A stretch of 64,000 nucleotides of DNA, from NCBI GenBank assembly GCA_030035585.1, contig CM057460.1, positions 128,634,714 through 128,698,713 on the forward strand, read 5' to 3'. Shown piece by piece: positions 33,170 through 46,005 of this stretch. The notes under the pieces are model-generated. The model did not search any database and was not told the origin of the DNA. It saw only the letters and a program-made list of their open reading frames with translations. The number at the start of each line of letters is the position of its first letter. The first letter of the stretch is position 1. Both the position numbers and the translations under genes were made by a program. The stretch comes from Dugong dugon. Its lineage: Eukaryota > Chordata > Mammalia > Sirenia > Dugongidae.

Positions 33170-35371
33170 TTGTTACTGAGTCTTCCTTCAATTCTGAGGC
33201 CCCTTTCTTCTTCATATAGTCCAGCTTCTCAGATTATTTGTCCAGCATACAGATTGAATCGGTACGGTGAAAGGATGCAACCCAGACACACATCTTTCCT
33301 GACTTTAAACCATGCAGTATCTCCTTGTTCTATCCAAACAACTGCCTCTTGATCTCTGTACAGGTTCCTGATGAGCACAATTAAGTGTTCTGGAATTCCC
33401 GTTATTTGCAATGTTATCCATAATTTGTTATGATCCACACAATTGAATGCCTTTGCATCGTCAATAAAACACAGGTGAACATCTTTCTGGTATTCTCTGC
33501 TTTCAGCCAGGATCCATCTGACATCAGCAATGATATCCCTGGTTCCACGTCCTCTTCTGAATCCAGCCTGAATTTCTGGCAGTTCCCTGTTGACATACTG
33601 CTGCAGCCACTTTTGAATGATCTTTAGCAAAATTTTACTTGTGTGTTATATTAATGATATTGTTCAATAATTTCCTCATTCGGTTGGATCACCTTTCTTG
33701 GGAATAGGTATAAATATGGATCTCTTCCAGTTGGTTGGCCAGGTACCTGTCTTCCGAATTTCTTGGCATAGAAGAATGAGCACTTCCAGTGCTGCATCTG
33801 TTTGTTGAAACATCTCAAGTGATACTTTGTCAATTCCTGGAGCCTTGTTTTTAGCCAGTGCTTTCAGTGCAGCTTGGACTTCTTCCTTCAGTACCATCGG
33901 TTCCTGATCTTATGCTACCTCTTTAAATTGTTGAACGTCGACCAGTACCTTTTGGTATAATAACTCTGTGCATTCCTTCCATCTTCGTTTGATGCTTCCT
34001 GCATCGTTTGATATTTTCCCCATAGAATCCTTCACTATTACAACTCGAGGGTTGAATTTTTTCTTCCGTTCTTTCAGCTAGAGGAATGCTGAGCATGTCC
34101 TTCCCTTTCGGTTTTCTATCTCCAGCTCTTTACACATGTCATTATAATACTTTATTTTTCTTCTTGAGCAGCCTTTGAAATCTTCTGTTCAGTTCTTTTA
34201 TTTCATCATTTCTTCCTTTCTCTTTAACTACTCAATGTTGAAGAGCAAGTTTCAGAGTCTCTTCTGACATCCATTTTGGTCTTTTCTTTCCTGTCTTTTT
34301 AATGACCTCTTGCTCTCTTCATGTATAATGTCCTAGATGTCATTCCACAACTCGTCTGGTCTTCGGTCATTAGTGTTCAACACGTCAAATCTATTCTTGA
34401 GATAGTCTCTAAATTCAGGTGGGATATAGTCAAGGTTGTACTTTGGTTCTCGTGGACTTCTTCTGATTTTCCTCAGTTTCAACTTGAACTTGCATATGAG
34501 CAATTGATGGTCTGTTGCACAGTCAGCCCTGGCCTTGTTCTGACTGAAGATATTGAACTTTTCCATTGCCTCTTTCCACAGATGTAGTTGATTTGATTCC
34601 TGTGTATTCCATCTGGCAAGGTCCATGTGCATAGTCGCCATTTACATTGGTGAAAAAAGGTATTTGCAATGAAGAAGTCATTGGTCTTACAAAATTCTAA
34701 CATGCGATCTCCAGCATCATTTCTATCACCAAGGCCATATTTTCCTACTTCTTTGCTTCCAACTTTCACATTCCAATCACCAGTAATTATCAATGCATCC
34801 TGATTGTATGTTTGATCAATTTCAGACTGCAGAAGTTGGTAAAAATCTTCAGTTTATTCATCTTTGGCCTTAGTGGTTGGTGCATAAATTTGATAATAGT
34901 CGTATTAACTGGTCTTGCTTGTAGGCTTATGGATATTATCCTATCACTGACAGCTTTGAACTTCAGGATAAATCTTGAAATGTTCTTTTTGACAATGAAT
35001 GCAACACCATTTCTCTTCAAGCTGTCATTCCCGGCATAATAGTCAATATAGTTGTCTGACTCAAAATGGCCAATAACAGTTCATTTCAGCTAACTAATGC
35101 CTAGGATATCAATGTTTATGCATTCCATTTCATTTTTGACGATTTCCAATTTTCCTAGATTCATACTTCTTATGTTCCACATTCCAATTATTAATGGATG
35201 TTTGCAGCTGTTTCTTCTTATTTTCAGTCTTGCCACATCAGCAGATGAAGGTCCTGAAAGCTTAACTCTATCTATGTCATTAAGGTCAACTCTACTTTGA
35301 GGTGGCAGCTCTTCCCCAGTTGTCTTCTGAGTGCCTTCCAACCTGGTAGGGGCAGGGGGGCGGGCGCTCAT
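33170..35371 (-). pseudogene. RTE endonuclease/reverse transcriptase, decayed
   Basis: This is the polyprotein of the RTE element, which cuts target DNA and copies RTE RNA. The endonuclease start region lies at 35371-35090 (MWNIRSMNLGKLEIVKNEME). Its catalytic-loop block ITGDWNVKVG is at about 34793. The RT domain begins near 33897 (KNKAPGIDKVSLEMF) and continues with CFIDDAKAFNCVDHNKLW and GCILSPYRFNLYA (33630-33229). The active-site box reads HADD near 33160 instead of the YADD kept at 50752-51282. Several frameshifts and stops separate these blocks. Confidence 0.88.
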
Positions 35372-35590
35372 CTTCCGGCACTATATCAGACAATGTTCCA
35401 CTGATATTCGTAAGGTTTTCACTGGCTAATTCTTTTCAGAAGTACTTCTGGGTCCTTCTTCATAGTCTGTCTTAGTCTGGAAGCTCAGTTGAAACTGTCC
35501 ACCATGGGTATGTGAGTACCAGTGGCATAGCTTCCAGCATCACAGCAACATGCAAGTCCCCACAGTATGACAAACTGACAGACACATGGG

Positions 35591-35788
35591 GGAGAGACAG
35601 GACATCATGCTTGGTAAATTAGAGGGTCAGTGAAAACGAAGACTCTAAACGAGATGGATTGACACAGTGACAGCAACTACAGATTCAAACACAGCAAGGA
35701 TTATGGGGATGGCCCAGAATCGGGCAGCAGTTTGTTCTGTTGTACATGGGGCTGCTATGAGTCAGAACTGACTGGACAGCAGCTAACA
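35591..35788 (+). mobile_element. RTE 3' end in plus orientation
   Basis: GGACATCATGCTTGGTAAAT, GATGGATTGACACAGTGACA and GCTGCTATGAGTCAGAACTG are the RTE 3' end, opposite in orientation to the adjacent copy. It forms a roughly 200-bp inverted pair with 32414-32620. Confidence 0.85.
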
Positions 35789-37265
35789 TCTTTTTAATTC
35801 CCATGGAATTGGTGGTGATGTCACTTCTTTTGTTTCTGATATTAGTAATTTGTGTCTTTTCTCTTTTTTTAAGGTTTAGCTTTGCTGTAGTTTTATCAAT
35901 TTTATTTATATTTTAAAGAACCAGCTTTTAGCTTTATTGATTTTCTCTTTTATTTTCTGTTTTCAATTTCATTGATTTCTGCCTTAACTTTTATTATTAT
36001 TTTTTTCTTCTGGTTGCTTTGAGTTTAAATCGCTTTCCTTTTCTAGTTTCTTGAGGTAGAAGCTTAGAATTAGTGATTTTAGATTTTTCTTAGTTTGTAG
36101 GCTATGCATTCATTGTATAAATTATCACTCTATGTATTGCTTTCACTGCATCCCACCAGTTTTTATAAATTGTGTTTTAATTTTTTTATTTAATTCAAAG
36201 TATATTTTTATTTCTCTTGAGACTTCTTTGACCCATGTATTATTTATAAGTGTGTTGCTTAATCTCCAAATATTTTGGAATTTCCCAGCTATCATTTACC
36301 TGCTTATTTTTAGTTTAATCCCATTGTGTAATGAGAGCATACTTTGTATGATTTCTATTATTTAAAATTTGTTCATGTGTGTTTTATGGCCCAGTGTGTG
36401 GTCTGTATTAATAACTGATCCATGTACACTTAAGAAGAATGAGTATCCTGTTATTATTAGATGAAGTGTTCTGTAAATGTCAATTAGATCTATTGATTAA
36501 TGGTGTAGTTCAGATCAACTATATCCTTATTAATTTTCTGGCTGCTGGATTTGTCAATTAATGATAAAGGGATGTTGAAATCTTCAACTGTAATAGTGAA
36601 TTTGTCTATTTCTCTTTGCCATTCTATCTATTTTTGCCTCACATATTATGATGTTATTTTGTTAGGTGCATACTGGTTAAGGGTTTTTATGTCGTCTTAA
36701 AAAAATCTACCCCTTTACCATTATGTAATGTCCCTCTTTAACGCTGACCATTTTACTTTTTCTTAAAGTTTGCTTTGTCTAAAGTTAATATGGCTATTTC
36801 AGCTTTCTTTTGATTAGTGTTAGTATAGCATATCTTTCTCCATCCCGTTATCTTTATTCTTTTTTTTAATGTGGCTTTCCTGTAGACAAAATATAGTTGG
36901 GCCTTGTTTTGTTTGTTTGTTTTGTTTTTATCCACTCTGACAGTCCTCGTCTCTTACTTGAGGTAATTAGATCATGCACATTTAAAGTAATTATTGATAT
37001 AGTTTGATTAATACCTATTATGTTTGTAACTGTTTTCTATTTGATACACTTGTTCTTTGTTTCTTTTTATTTTCCCTTCTTTTCCCACCTTTTCTGGTTT
37101 TACTTAAGCATTTGATTCCACTTTCTCTTTCCTTTTTTCCTCTTAACATACCAATCATACTTCTTTAAAAGTATTTTAGCTATTGTGTTAGAGTTCAAAA
37201 CATACATTTACAACTAAACTAAGTCCAATTTTAAACAACACTATGCAATTCCATGGGTAGTGCAG
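35789..37265 (-). mobile_element. L1-F: ancient LINE-1, right part
   Basis: L1-F resumes with ORF2 RT N-terminal and endonuclease regions (AAAGAACCAGCTTTTAGCTT, inverted, near 35915; the endonuclease region near 36390-36900), ending near 37265. With the insertion at 32086-35788 removed it continues 29440-32085 without obvious loss. Confidence 0.85.
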
Positions 37266-38287
37266 AGTTTGAGTGGTGGTGGTAGCATAGTGGGTCATGG
37301 TTCAAATACCACAGAATCTCCTTGTTTTCACTGAGATTTATTAGATTTTCTTGAATGAATCTAAATCTTTCTCCATTGCTGTTTGCCTTTTGAACAATTT
37401 CAAGACATTTTGAATTTTTGATTTTTTAAATAATTTTTACCAGTTAATCATTTTGCTGGAGAAAGAGTCCACCAAGCTCCTTATTCTGCCCTTCAGAAAG
37501 TTCTGCTCTCTTGATTTATTCACTTTTGCTAGTGCATTATCTCTCCACCTAGTAGAACATTTATCACTTGATTCTATAGCTGTACATAATACCACCTAAT
37601 TTTATAAAAAGCAACATTCCCCAGATTTTGTAAGAACTTCTGAAATATTAAAAAAATAAAAGAGTGACATGGTTATATATTTAGAGTCTACATTACAGTC
37701 CCCTCTGGTATAATCAAAAGTATCGTTAGAACATTAAAGCATCTAAGGAATCTTGCAGGGATGAAAATGGACTGTTTTTAACAGTGTTTCCTGGTGGTGT
37801 GGGCAGTGTTAAGCAGGGATCTAGGGACAAGATGAGAATAGAACTAAGTATGTGGATCTGGAGATTACAGGCCATGGTGGAAACATGGATGCTGGAAGTA
37901 GATACCAAGATACAACCAAGATTGTGTGTGGAGATCTCCATTTTAACAGAGGTCAGCAGAGGACATAAGGAAGCAATGAACAAGGTGTCTCTCTTCCTTG
38001 ATAACATAAAACATATACACCCCTGCCTCTTGTGAGAACATATATACCACTCCAAGGAGAAGGAAGGGAGGTAAGGAGTAAATCCTTATCTGATCATATA
38101 TTTACCACCAAATAGACCAAGCTTAAAAGGAAAGATGAATGTTACCTTGATTATGCAAGGATAGATTTCCCTTCCAAGCATAAGTAAATAAACCAGATTT
38201 AAGATCATAGCTCAGTTACAGAAATAAAAAGAAATTTATGTATTTACATAACAAGTTTTGTGATTAAAAATTCATAGCTACTGCACT

Positions 38288-38460
38288 AAACCAAAAAACC
38301 AAACCAAACCCATTGCTGTCCAGTAGATTGTGACTCACAGTGACCCTACAGGACAGAGTAGAACTGCCCCATAGGGTTTCCAAAGAGCGGCTGGTGGATT
38401 TGAACTGCCGACCTTTTGGTTAGCAGTTGTAGCTCTTAATCACTGTGCCACCAGGTCTCT
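38288..38460 (-). mobile_element. AfroSINE-type SINE
   Basis: This is a full-length inverted copy. It runs from GTGACTCACAGTGACCCTAC through GAGTAGAACTGCCCCATAGG and GTGGATTTGAACTGCCGACC to the inverted head CACTGTGCCACCAGGTC. Confidence 0.92.
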
Positions 38461-38669
38461 CCCTATTACATTATCCTGTATTACTTCTGTGGAGATGTCA
38501 TTTGAGAAAAATAAAAATAAAAAGAAATGCAAGGTAAAAATAATAATTCAAATAACATTATGATGAATGAAGATCAAGCCTCATGTTCTTAAAATGACAG
38601 ATGTATGGCGATAAAATATTAAATCTAATAGTTGCCCTTCTCCACTATCTCCATGCATATGAGTACATG

Positions 38670-38671
<2 letters not shown>

Positions 38672-38709
<38 letters not shown>
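38672..38709. repeat. (CA)n microsatellite
   Basis: About 18-19 uninterrupted CA units follow a diverged ATGCATAC lead-in. A tract of this length is likely polymorphic. Confidence 0.95.
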
Positions 38710-39120
38710 ATTCAGTTCACATCATACTCTAAGAAAGTGTCTTTTAAACTTCCAGTACTATTCCAGGTTGATGATCAAAATGCACTGACTTTAAATGAAT
38801 AAATATATAATATATATATTTAAATAAATACATAAAAAATATAATAACTCATATTTGTTAATGTCCTATTAGAAATCATTTATAATAATTTGTACAAAAC
38901 ACTGTTTCAAAGTTTTCTTCTGAGAAATCTGTGAAGGAGGAATGTGTTATGTAAAACAATAGCATATAACTAGACCACTTAGGAGATGTTTAAACAACTT
39001 AAGAGTATACAAACTCTTTTAAAGCAGCACTAGGCAATTTCGAAGCTTTTATTTTTAAAGGAGTTGCTGAAAGTTAACGTTCAAATTATTCATATCTATT
39101 CGTTTCAGCAAGCTCCTTTA

Positions 39121-39296
39121 AAAAAATAAAACAAAACGTTGCCATGGAGTCAATTCCAACTCATAGCACCCTACAGGACATAATGGAACTGCTGCATAGA
39201 GTTTCCAAGAAGCAGTTGGTGGATTTGAATCACCGACATTTTGGTTAGCAGCTGTAGCTTGCCCTAACACGCAACCCCTGCGCCACCAGGGCTCCA
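39121..39296 (-). mobile_element. AfroSINE-type SINE with imperfect duplication
   Basis: This is an inverted copy from GTTGCCATGGAGTCAATTCC to CTGCGCCACCAGGGCTCC. Candidate duplications AGCAAGCTCCTTTA (39107-39120) and AGCAAGCCCTTTA (39297-39309) flank it and differ by one base gap. Confidence 0.9.
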
Positions 39297-40975
39297 AGCA
39301 AGCCCTTTAGGGCCATTAAAATGCAACATCTAGATGAGTTCTGCTTACTTTATTCCTTGAAAGACAGTGCAGTTGAAACACACAGCATAACCTCCAGTTC
39401 AGGCATGACCACCAAGTTCATGGCAAAACAGATTTCTGTAAAGACCTTTGAGCTAATCGCCCTGTTCTCCCTAGTTCTCACACCTAAATCTCATGAATTA
39501 ATGCCTCTTCCTCTTGTATCATGCTTTGGTGACATTATCTTTCTTTTACTATCAAATTCTTCTAAAGATTTTAGCACTTTTCTCTTTTTTTGTATTCTGT
39601 TCCTTCTACCTAGAACATCCTACCACAACATTTGTCTGAATTGAAAATTTCAGGATGAACAGGACTGGTTAGAAATCTCTCTTCTGGAAGCATTTCTTTT
39701 CTCCTGTCAGGAGACAGAAGCTGTCTTTGTTATCTGCTACCTCAGTGAAACTAAATTTTGTGCATGAAACATAAGGTTTGGGCATTTTTTATATCATGAT
39801 GTAATATTTTAATAGCACTGAATACCCTATAACAGGATACAATTGTGTCCATTAGCTTTAACGCAGTGACTGCAAACGTCTTTATTTCTTCCAGGTAGAC
39901 CTTCCATTTGGGGTCCACAGAGCTGTGAGAGAACTCTCATGTAGGGATTTGGCCAGACTTCTCAACACACAACTAGAAAATAAGAAAGATGATGCTCAAA
40001 TCTGCCTTTTGGATGGTAACAGCAACTTTCTGCAAGGGTTCTCCAGAGGTCTACAGCAGTCAGCAAAAAATTCTGCTTTATGAGCTATCAATAGTGTGTT
40101 ATCCTCTAAGGTCAAATCTTCAGAAGACAGAATCACTCTTATTTCTTGTAGACAAACTTTACTGCAAGTAGCAATACTAAAAATTATTCATATATGTCCA
40201 ATGTTCCCATTATTCATATGAGTTTAGGAACTCTGGGGGAAAGAGTTTTGTCATTTACCTTGATGCATTTCATATTACTTTGCAAACGTTTTAAGGTTAG
40301 GTTGATATTATATTATGTATTGCTGGAAATCATTCCGTAGTTTTTGCACAATAAAGGATACATTTTCTAGATAAATTAATACTTCAGAAATGTTTATTGC
40401 ATATGTACATTTTTTTCTTTATTCATGCCAAGTTCTTCTAAACCAACTACTCTGAAATATAGATGACTTTATGTATCAAGAGACTATGCAATCACCAACA
40501 TATAGTGGGCTCTCCTTTGCTTATGTTCTAAACCTCTAGGAGCTGTGCAGAATGGGGTTGTGAAGTGCTGTTTGGTTACTTTCTGTTTTCATACACTATG
40601 CAATAGTCTATATTGAATTTTCAGAAAAGAAAGAAATGATATGAATGCTCAGAATTACTCTAATTTCAAATAAGGCTCCAATATAATGATCAGTAATTTG
40701 TCATCCTACGTGATCTCAAACAAAATCAATGTCCACGTTAATATGCTAAAAATAAAAGTCGTAAACTTTTTGAAAGCCATTTAAGGTCCAGTTATAAAGG
40801 AACTCCTGGCATTAGAAAACATGAATGGTTCTCAGTTTGATTTTTTGCTTTTTGAAGCCCACATGGATCTGATCTACACTCACAAGCCAAACACTGAAGG
40901 TGTTTTTAAAGAAAATGTAACATACTTTCAAGTTGGAGACAAGGGTTCTTTGGAAGATGCACTGATTTTGTACCT

Positions 40976-41150
40976 TAGGGAGCCCTGGAGGGGCAATGGT
41001 TAAAGTGATCCCCTGCTAACCGAAAAGGTCTGCGTTTGGAAACCACAAGCAATTTGCAGGAGAAAGACGTGGCGGTCAGTTTCCCTAGAGATTTACAGCC
41101 TCAGAAACCCTATGGGGCCACTATGAGTCAGAATCAGCTCAATAGTAGTG
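40976..41150 (+). mobile_element. AfroSINE, long variant
   Basis: The head AGGGAGCCCTGGAGGGGCAA is followed by an extra segment (GGAGAAAGACGTGGCGGTCA, then AGATTTACAGCCTC) before the common body. The end is GAGTCAGAATCAGCTC. This is the same long type as 31581-31779. Confidence 0.88.
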
Positions 41151-41849
41151 GGAAGAGGTGATATTAAATATTTTACCTTTCAGGCTTTTGAATAAGTGAA
41201 AAGCATAGAACCTAGATACTTAGAAATATAGTTCTATAACATGGTATTGAAATGCAGCATATACTGCTCTTTGTATATCAGCTAAATGCTAGACTAACTT
41301 TATAGGATGATAAGAAATTCTGAGCCAGTTTAGAGGTACTTAGTCTACCATCACTCTAAGTCTATATTAGTAAAAGTCAACACGAAGGTTGAAAATGTCC
41401 TTAACGAGGATTTCTTCAGTGAGTTATTAGTGTGCTTGTGTCAGTATGCACACAAACACAGACCCACACCTGCATATCCATGAAGGGGAAAGGTACTTTG
41501 CCCTCACTTGAAGCCGAGAGAACAACTTAAAGAATTTATCACGTGCCCCTGAATTGTCTTTTTTTTTTTTTTAATGTATAAAATAAACTGATCGTAAACT
41601 CCTGTTATGATATAAAGATAAAAGGTTAGGATGAGCCTGTGATGTAGGGGGTTAGAGAGGGAAGAGATAAGCTTTCATCAGGAGCAAGCTGCCCTCCACC
41701 AACATCAGGGCAAAGTACATGGCTCTGGGGGCAAGATGTCCACCTGGTAAAAGGATCTGGAACAGTTTTAAATCAATGACGCCAAAATACTTTGATATTC
41801 TCCTCAATCCAAGATGTCGGAAAATCAAAGACACTGAAAGCCAGTTCTT

Positions 41850-44290
41850 TTCAAAGAACAATAACGTTGATAAAATTCAGCTACAGTGAAGCAGAAAAAA
41901 AAGAGAAAACACAACATACCAAATTACGAATGAAAAGAGACCCCACTGTAGATTCTACAAAAAGGATACGGAAAGAATACTACCATCCACTGCCGCAAAA
42001 TTCTACAACTTAGATGCAATGAGCCAATTCCTTGAAAGACATAAGCTACCAAAACTCTCTTAAGAATAAACAGAAAAACCTGAATAATAATACACATATG
42101 GAATGTATTGAATTCATAGTGGAAAATCTTCCAAAAACAAAAAAGGAAATCATACCAATTCTATAATCCACAAAACAGAAGAGGAAATGCATCTCAACTC
42201 CTTTTATGAGGCCAGTATTACCCTGATAGCAAAATTTACACAGATATTACAAAAAAATTACATACCAATATCCCACACAAGCAGAGATGCAAAACTTCTC
42301 ACCAAAATAGTAGCAAGTAGAATCCAGCAATGCATGAGAAAAATCTTACAGAATGACTGAGCAAGATTTATCCTTAAGATGAAGGCTGGTTCAACATTCA
42401 AAAACCATTATAAAAGACTAAGAAGAAATACCACATGGTATTCTCAAAAGATGAAGAAAAATCATTTGACAAAATTTAACATCCATTCATGATAAAAACT
42501 CTCGGGAAACTGGGAATAGAAAGGAACTTACCCAACGTGATAAGAGGCACCCGCAATAAACCTTCAACTAACTTACTTAATGAGTAAAGATTAAATGTTT
42601 CCTGCTAAGTATGGGAGAAAAAGGAAGGATATCTGCTCTCATCTCTCCTATTTAACCTTATACCAGAAGCCCAAGGTAATGCTATAAAACAAACAAAAGG
42701 CATAGAGATCAGGGAGGATGAAATAAAACTGTCACTATGTCATTTAATAATGACATAATCGCTGACATTAAAAGAGCCTATGAAATCTACAAAAAAGCTC
42801 CTAGAACTAATAAGTCAGTTTAGCAACATCACAAGATATAAAACCAATATACAAAAATTACGTGTATTTCAATATCCCAGCAATAAACATTTGGAATTGT
42901 AGTTTAAAAATAACAGTATAGTTTATGACAGCACCAAAAAAGTAGTTATAAATCTAACAAAAACACGTGAGGATCTGTAAGTTGAAAATCATAAAACACT
43001 GAAGAAAGAAACCAAAGACACAAGTAAATAGAGAGACTTGCTGCATTAATGGTTGGAAGATTTAATGTTATTGTCAATTCCTCATAAATTGATGTATATA
43101 TTCAATGTGATCGCAAGTAAAACTACAGCAAGCTTTTTTCTCTTTTTTTGGTAGATATTAACAAGTTGATACTACAGTTTACATGGAAAGGTAAAAGAAT
43201 TAGAATGACTGAAACAACTTTGTAAAAGAATTTATAACTAACAGGACTCACGCTACAAGGAAAAAAAAAAGAATGTGGATTTAGCAAAAAATAAAAAAGA
43301 TGCATAGATCAACAGGATGGAAGAAAGATTTCAGAAATAATCCCATGAAAATACGGACGACTGATTTTTCACAAAGTTTTAAAAGCAAAGCAATGGAAAA
43401 CTGGTAATCTTTTAAAAAATGGCGATGGAGCAAGTAGACATTCATATCCCAAAAAATTTAAAAATTAATATATACCTCCCAAATTATCCAAAAATTAACT
43501 TAAAATTGATGGCAGAGCTAAATGTAAGATTTCCAGAAGAAAGCAATAGGGAAGATTGTTCTCAGTTTGGGTTAGGCAAAGAATTCTTAGATAAAACAAC
43601 AACAAAATGAGATTATACTTCAAAAAAATTAAAAACTTTGCTCTTTGAAAGAATGTTAAGTGAATGAAAAACAAGCCAAACATTGGGAGAAAATAATTGC
43701 ACACCACGTATCTGACCAGGACTTGTGTCCCGAATAGATACAGAACACTCAGAACTCAATAATAATAATAATAAACAAGTATCCCAATAAAAATGCACAG
43801 ATTTTAGTAGACATTTCACCAAAGAAGACATACAAAGAGCAAATAAGTACAAGAGAATGAAGCCGTTATACTCTGTCCTGTAGGGTCACTATGAGTCAGA
43901 AATGACTCCTCACCAATGAGTCAACATCATTAGTCATTTGGAAAACATGAATTAAAACTATAATGACATACTATTTCAGTCCTATTAGAATGGCTAAAAT
44001 AAAAACAACTGTAAATGCAATGTGACAACAATGGCAAGCAATGAGAATTCTCATATAATTATTGGCAGGAATGCAACACAGTACAGCCATTTTGGAAAAC
44101 AATTTATCAGTTTCTTACAAAATTAAACGTGCATTTACCATGTGAACCAGGAATCTCAATCCTCAGTATTTACCCGAAGGTAATAAAATCTACGTTTACA
44201 CAAAAACTTGTGTGTGTTTGTGTATATAAATATATATGTAAATATTTCTGAACCACTTGAGGATAAATTGAATACATGATAGCCTTTTAG
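41850..44290 (+). mobile_element. L1-G: ancient LINE-1, ORF2 and 3' end
   Basis: This is a strongly diverged plus-strand LINE-1. It covers ORF2 from the RT N-terminal region (TTCCTTGAAAGACATAAGC near 42029) through the RT core and C-terminal region (GGAATGCAACACAGTACAGC near 44068) to a short 3'UTR near 44290. No open frame survives. A SINE fragment sits at 43866-43912. Confidence 0.85.
43866..43912 (+). mobile_element. AfroSINE fragment inside L1-G
   Basis: ATACTCTGTCCTGTAGGGTC followed by ACTATGAGTCAGAAATGACT matches the SINE body and 3' part only. Confidence 0.7.
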
Positions 44291-44334
44291 TGTGCACTTC
44301 CTAACAATAGGCATAATCCATCATCCCTACTTTA

Positions 44335-45988
44335 AAATTTTGTTGCTTATATTATTTTTATTTTTAAATAATATTTTATTGAGTTTTTCATGGAAGTTTA
44401 CTCATCAAGTTAGGTTCCCATTTGACCATTTCTGCACAAATTGTTCAGTGACATTAGTTACATTTATCACATTGTGTCAGCATTCCCTTTAATTGTGTTC
44501 TGTTTGTTCCATTTCTGTTATTCGAGTTGCCCTTCCCCCTTAGCTTCTCATCTTTGCTTTTGAGTAATTATTGACCTTTTGTTCTCATACTGATGGTTTT
44601 TAAGTAATGCTCCTTTATTTTGTGTGCCACTCTGGTATTTTGCTAAAAGGTTATTCCAGGGGATGGGCTGGGTTCTAGATTTAAAGAATGTCTCAGGGCA
44701 ACAGTCTCAGGGAATCCTCTGTTCTCTACTGTTTCAGTTTGTCTGGCTTTTTTTTTGTTTGTTTGTTTGTTTGTTTTAATAAGAATTTGAGTTCAGCTCT
44801 ACATTTTTCTCCCATTCTATCCAGGACCATCTGTTGTGACCCCAGTCAGAATGGTCAGTGGTGGTTGCTAGGCACCATATAGTTCTGGTTTCAGGGTAGA
44901 AGAGGTTGTGGCTCATGTAGAATTATTTCTTCTCTGAGCTTTTAGTTACCATCTTACTGTTTTGCTCGAGGAAAGTAGAGACCAGTAGTTGTGTCTTAGA
45001 GAGCTGCTCACAAGCTTTTACGACCCCAGATGCTACTCCACTAGGATATAGATCATGATTTTTGTGAACTGTGTTATGCCAGTTGCCTGAGTTGTCCCTT
45101 GAGACCAGGGTTCTAAGCTTTCAAACCCAGAAAACTAATCTTAGAAGGTATATGGTTATGTCTGTGGCGTACCTGTACATGTGTCTTCAATGAATATATG
45201 TACCTGCACACATGTATTTGAATTTACATGCACCTATAGATACTTCTATCTGTTCTCACCTATGTACACATCTGGCCTACCCATATACCAATATACCTAT
45301 ACCCATCCATATGTGCTCAAAGACTTGTTTTTACTTTGGTTGTTCTGTGCTCACTACATCCACATTCAGTGCCAATTTTTCCATCACCAAATAAATAAAT
45401 AAATAACCATTCTCTACTATCTAAAGTGTATTTTCCCCTCCCACCCATCCTCTCCCTGGTAATCACCAATGAACATTGGTCTCTCTCTCTATATATATAT
45501 TTATTCTTATCTTATTATAAAAGACGGATCATACAATATTTTCCCTTTTTTGTTAAACTTATTTCACTTAGCATTATGCCTCCCAGATTCGTCCATATTG
45601 TAATATATTTTGCAGACTCATCATTATTCTTCATGCTTGCATAGTATTTCATTGTATGTATTATCCATTTGTCTGGTGATGGGCAGTTTGGTTATTTCCA
45701 TTTATTTGTTATTGTGAATAAAGCATCAGTGAACATAGGTGTGCATATGTGTGTTCGTGCCATTGTTTTCATTTCTCTAGGGTATACACCTAGGAGTAAA
45801 CTGCTGGATCGTAGGGTATTTATACTTCTAGTTTTTTGAGAAAGCACTATATCATTTTCCATAGTAGTTGAACCATTTTACAGTCCCACCAGCAATGGAT
45901 AAGTGTTCCAATCTCCCTGCATCCTCACCAACGTTTGTTATCTGTTTTTTGTTTTTTATCAGTGCCATTTTAGCCAGAGTAAGATGGT
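44335..45988 (-). mobile_element. L1-H: older LINE-1, left part (3'UTR and ORF2 end)
   Basis: This minus-strand LINE-1 has a long 3'UTR (44335-45480; includes a TTTG run at about 44755-44778 and an AAAT run near 45388) and the decayed ORF2 C-terminal region (TAAACTGCTGGATCGTAGGG, inverted). It is interrupted at 45989-46005 by the ORF1-only insertion and resumes at 49459. It is more diverged than L1-A and L1-D. Confidence 0.88.
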
Positions 45989-46005
45989 CTCTCATTGTAG
46001 TTTTG
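45989..46005. repeat. Target-site duplication, left copy, of ORF1-only L1
   Basis: CTCTCATTGTAGTTTTG recurs exactly at 49442-49458. The sequence is ORF2 of L1-H, so the two halves of L1-H are recovered by removing 46006-49458. Confidence 0.92.

Larger units (their letters stand above)
32384..35590 (-). mobile_element. Near-full-length RTE (BovB-like) LINE
   Basis: This minus-strand RTE of about 3.2 kb runs from the (AAC)n tail (32384) to a 5' extremity near 35590. Sense order: a leader, an apurinic-type endonuclease, and a reverse transcriptase. It is the longest RTE copy in the window and the reference for the truncated ones at 1968, 17950 and 50352. The single long ORF is broken into many pieces. 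Confidence 0.92.
37266..41849. other. Single-copy-like non-coding DNA with SINEs and a CA repeat
   Basis: No gene is supported. A 107-codon frame at 39321-39644 has no domain I recognise and no codon pattern I can call coding. Three SINEs and a CA microsatellite are listed separately. The rest is AT-rich sequence with nothing specific. Confidence 0.5.

Noticed and set aside
32086-35788. The opposing L1 and RTE pieces as a transposon with terminal inverted repeats
   Set aside because: The inverted segments are ordinary LINE parts of unequal position and identity, and there is no transposase.
37255-37315. Box-B-like GGTTCAAATAC near a GTAGCATAGTGG stretch, as a possible tRNA or SINE head
   Set aside because: No matching acceptor stem or SINE body follows, so the resemblance is too weak to annotate.
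39321-39644. 107-codon frame in single-copy-like DNA
   Set aside because: No recognisable domain and no splice or promoter context that I can support; the length is possible by chance.
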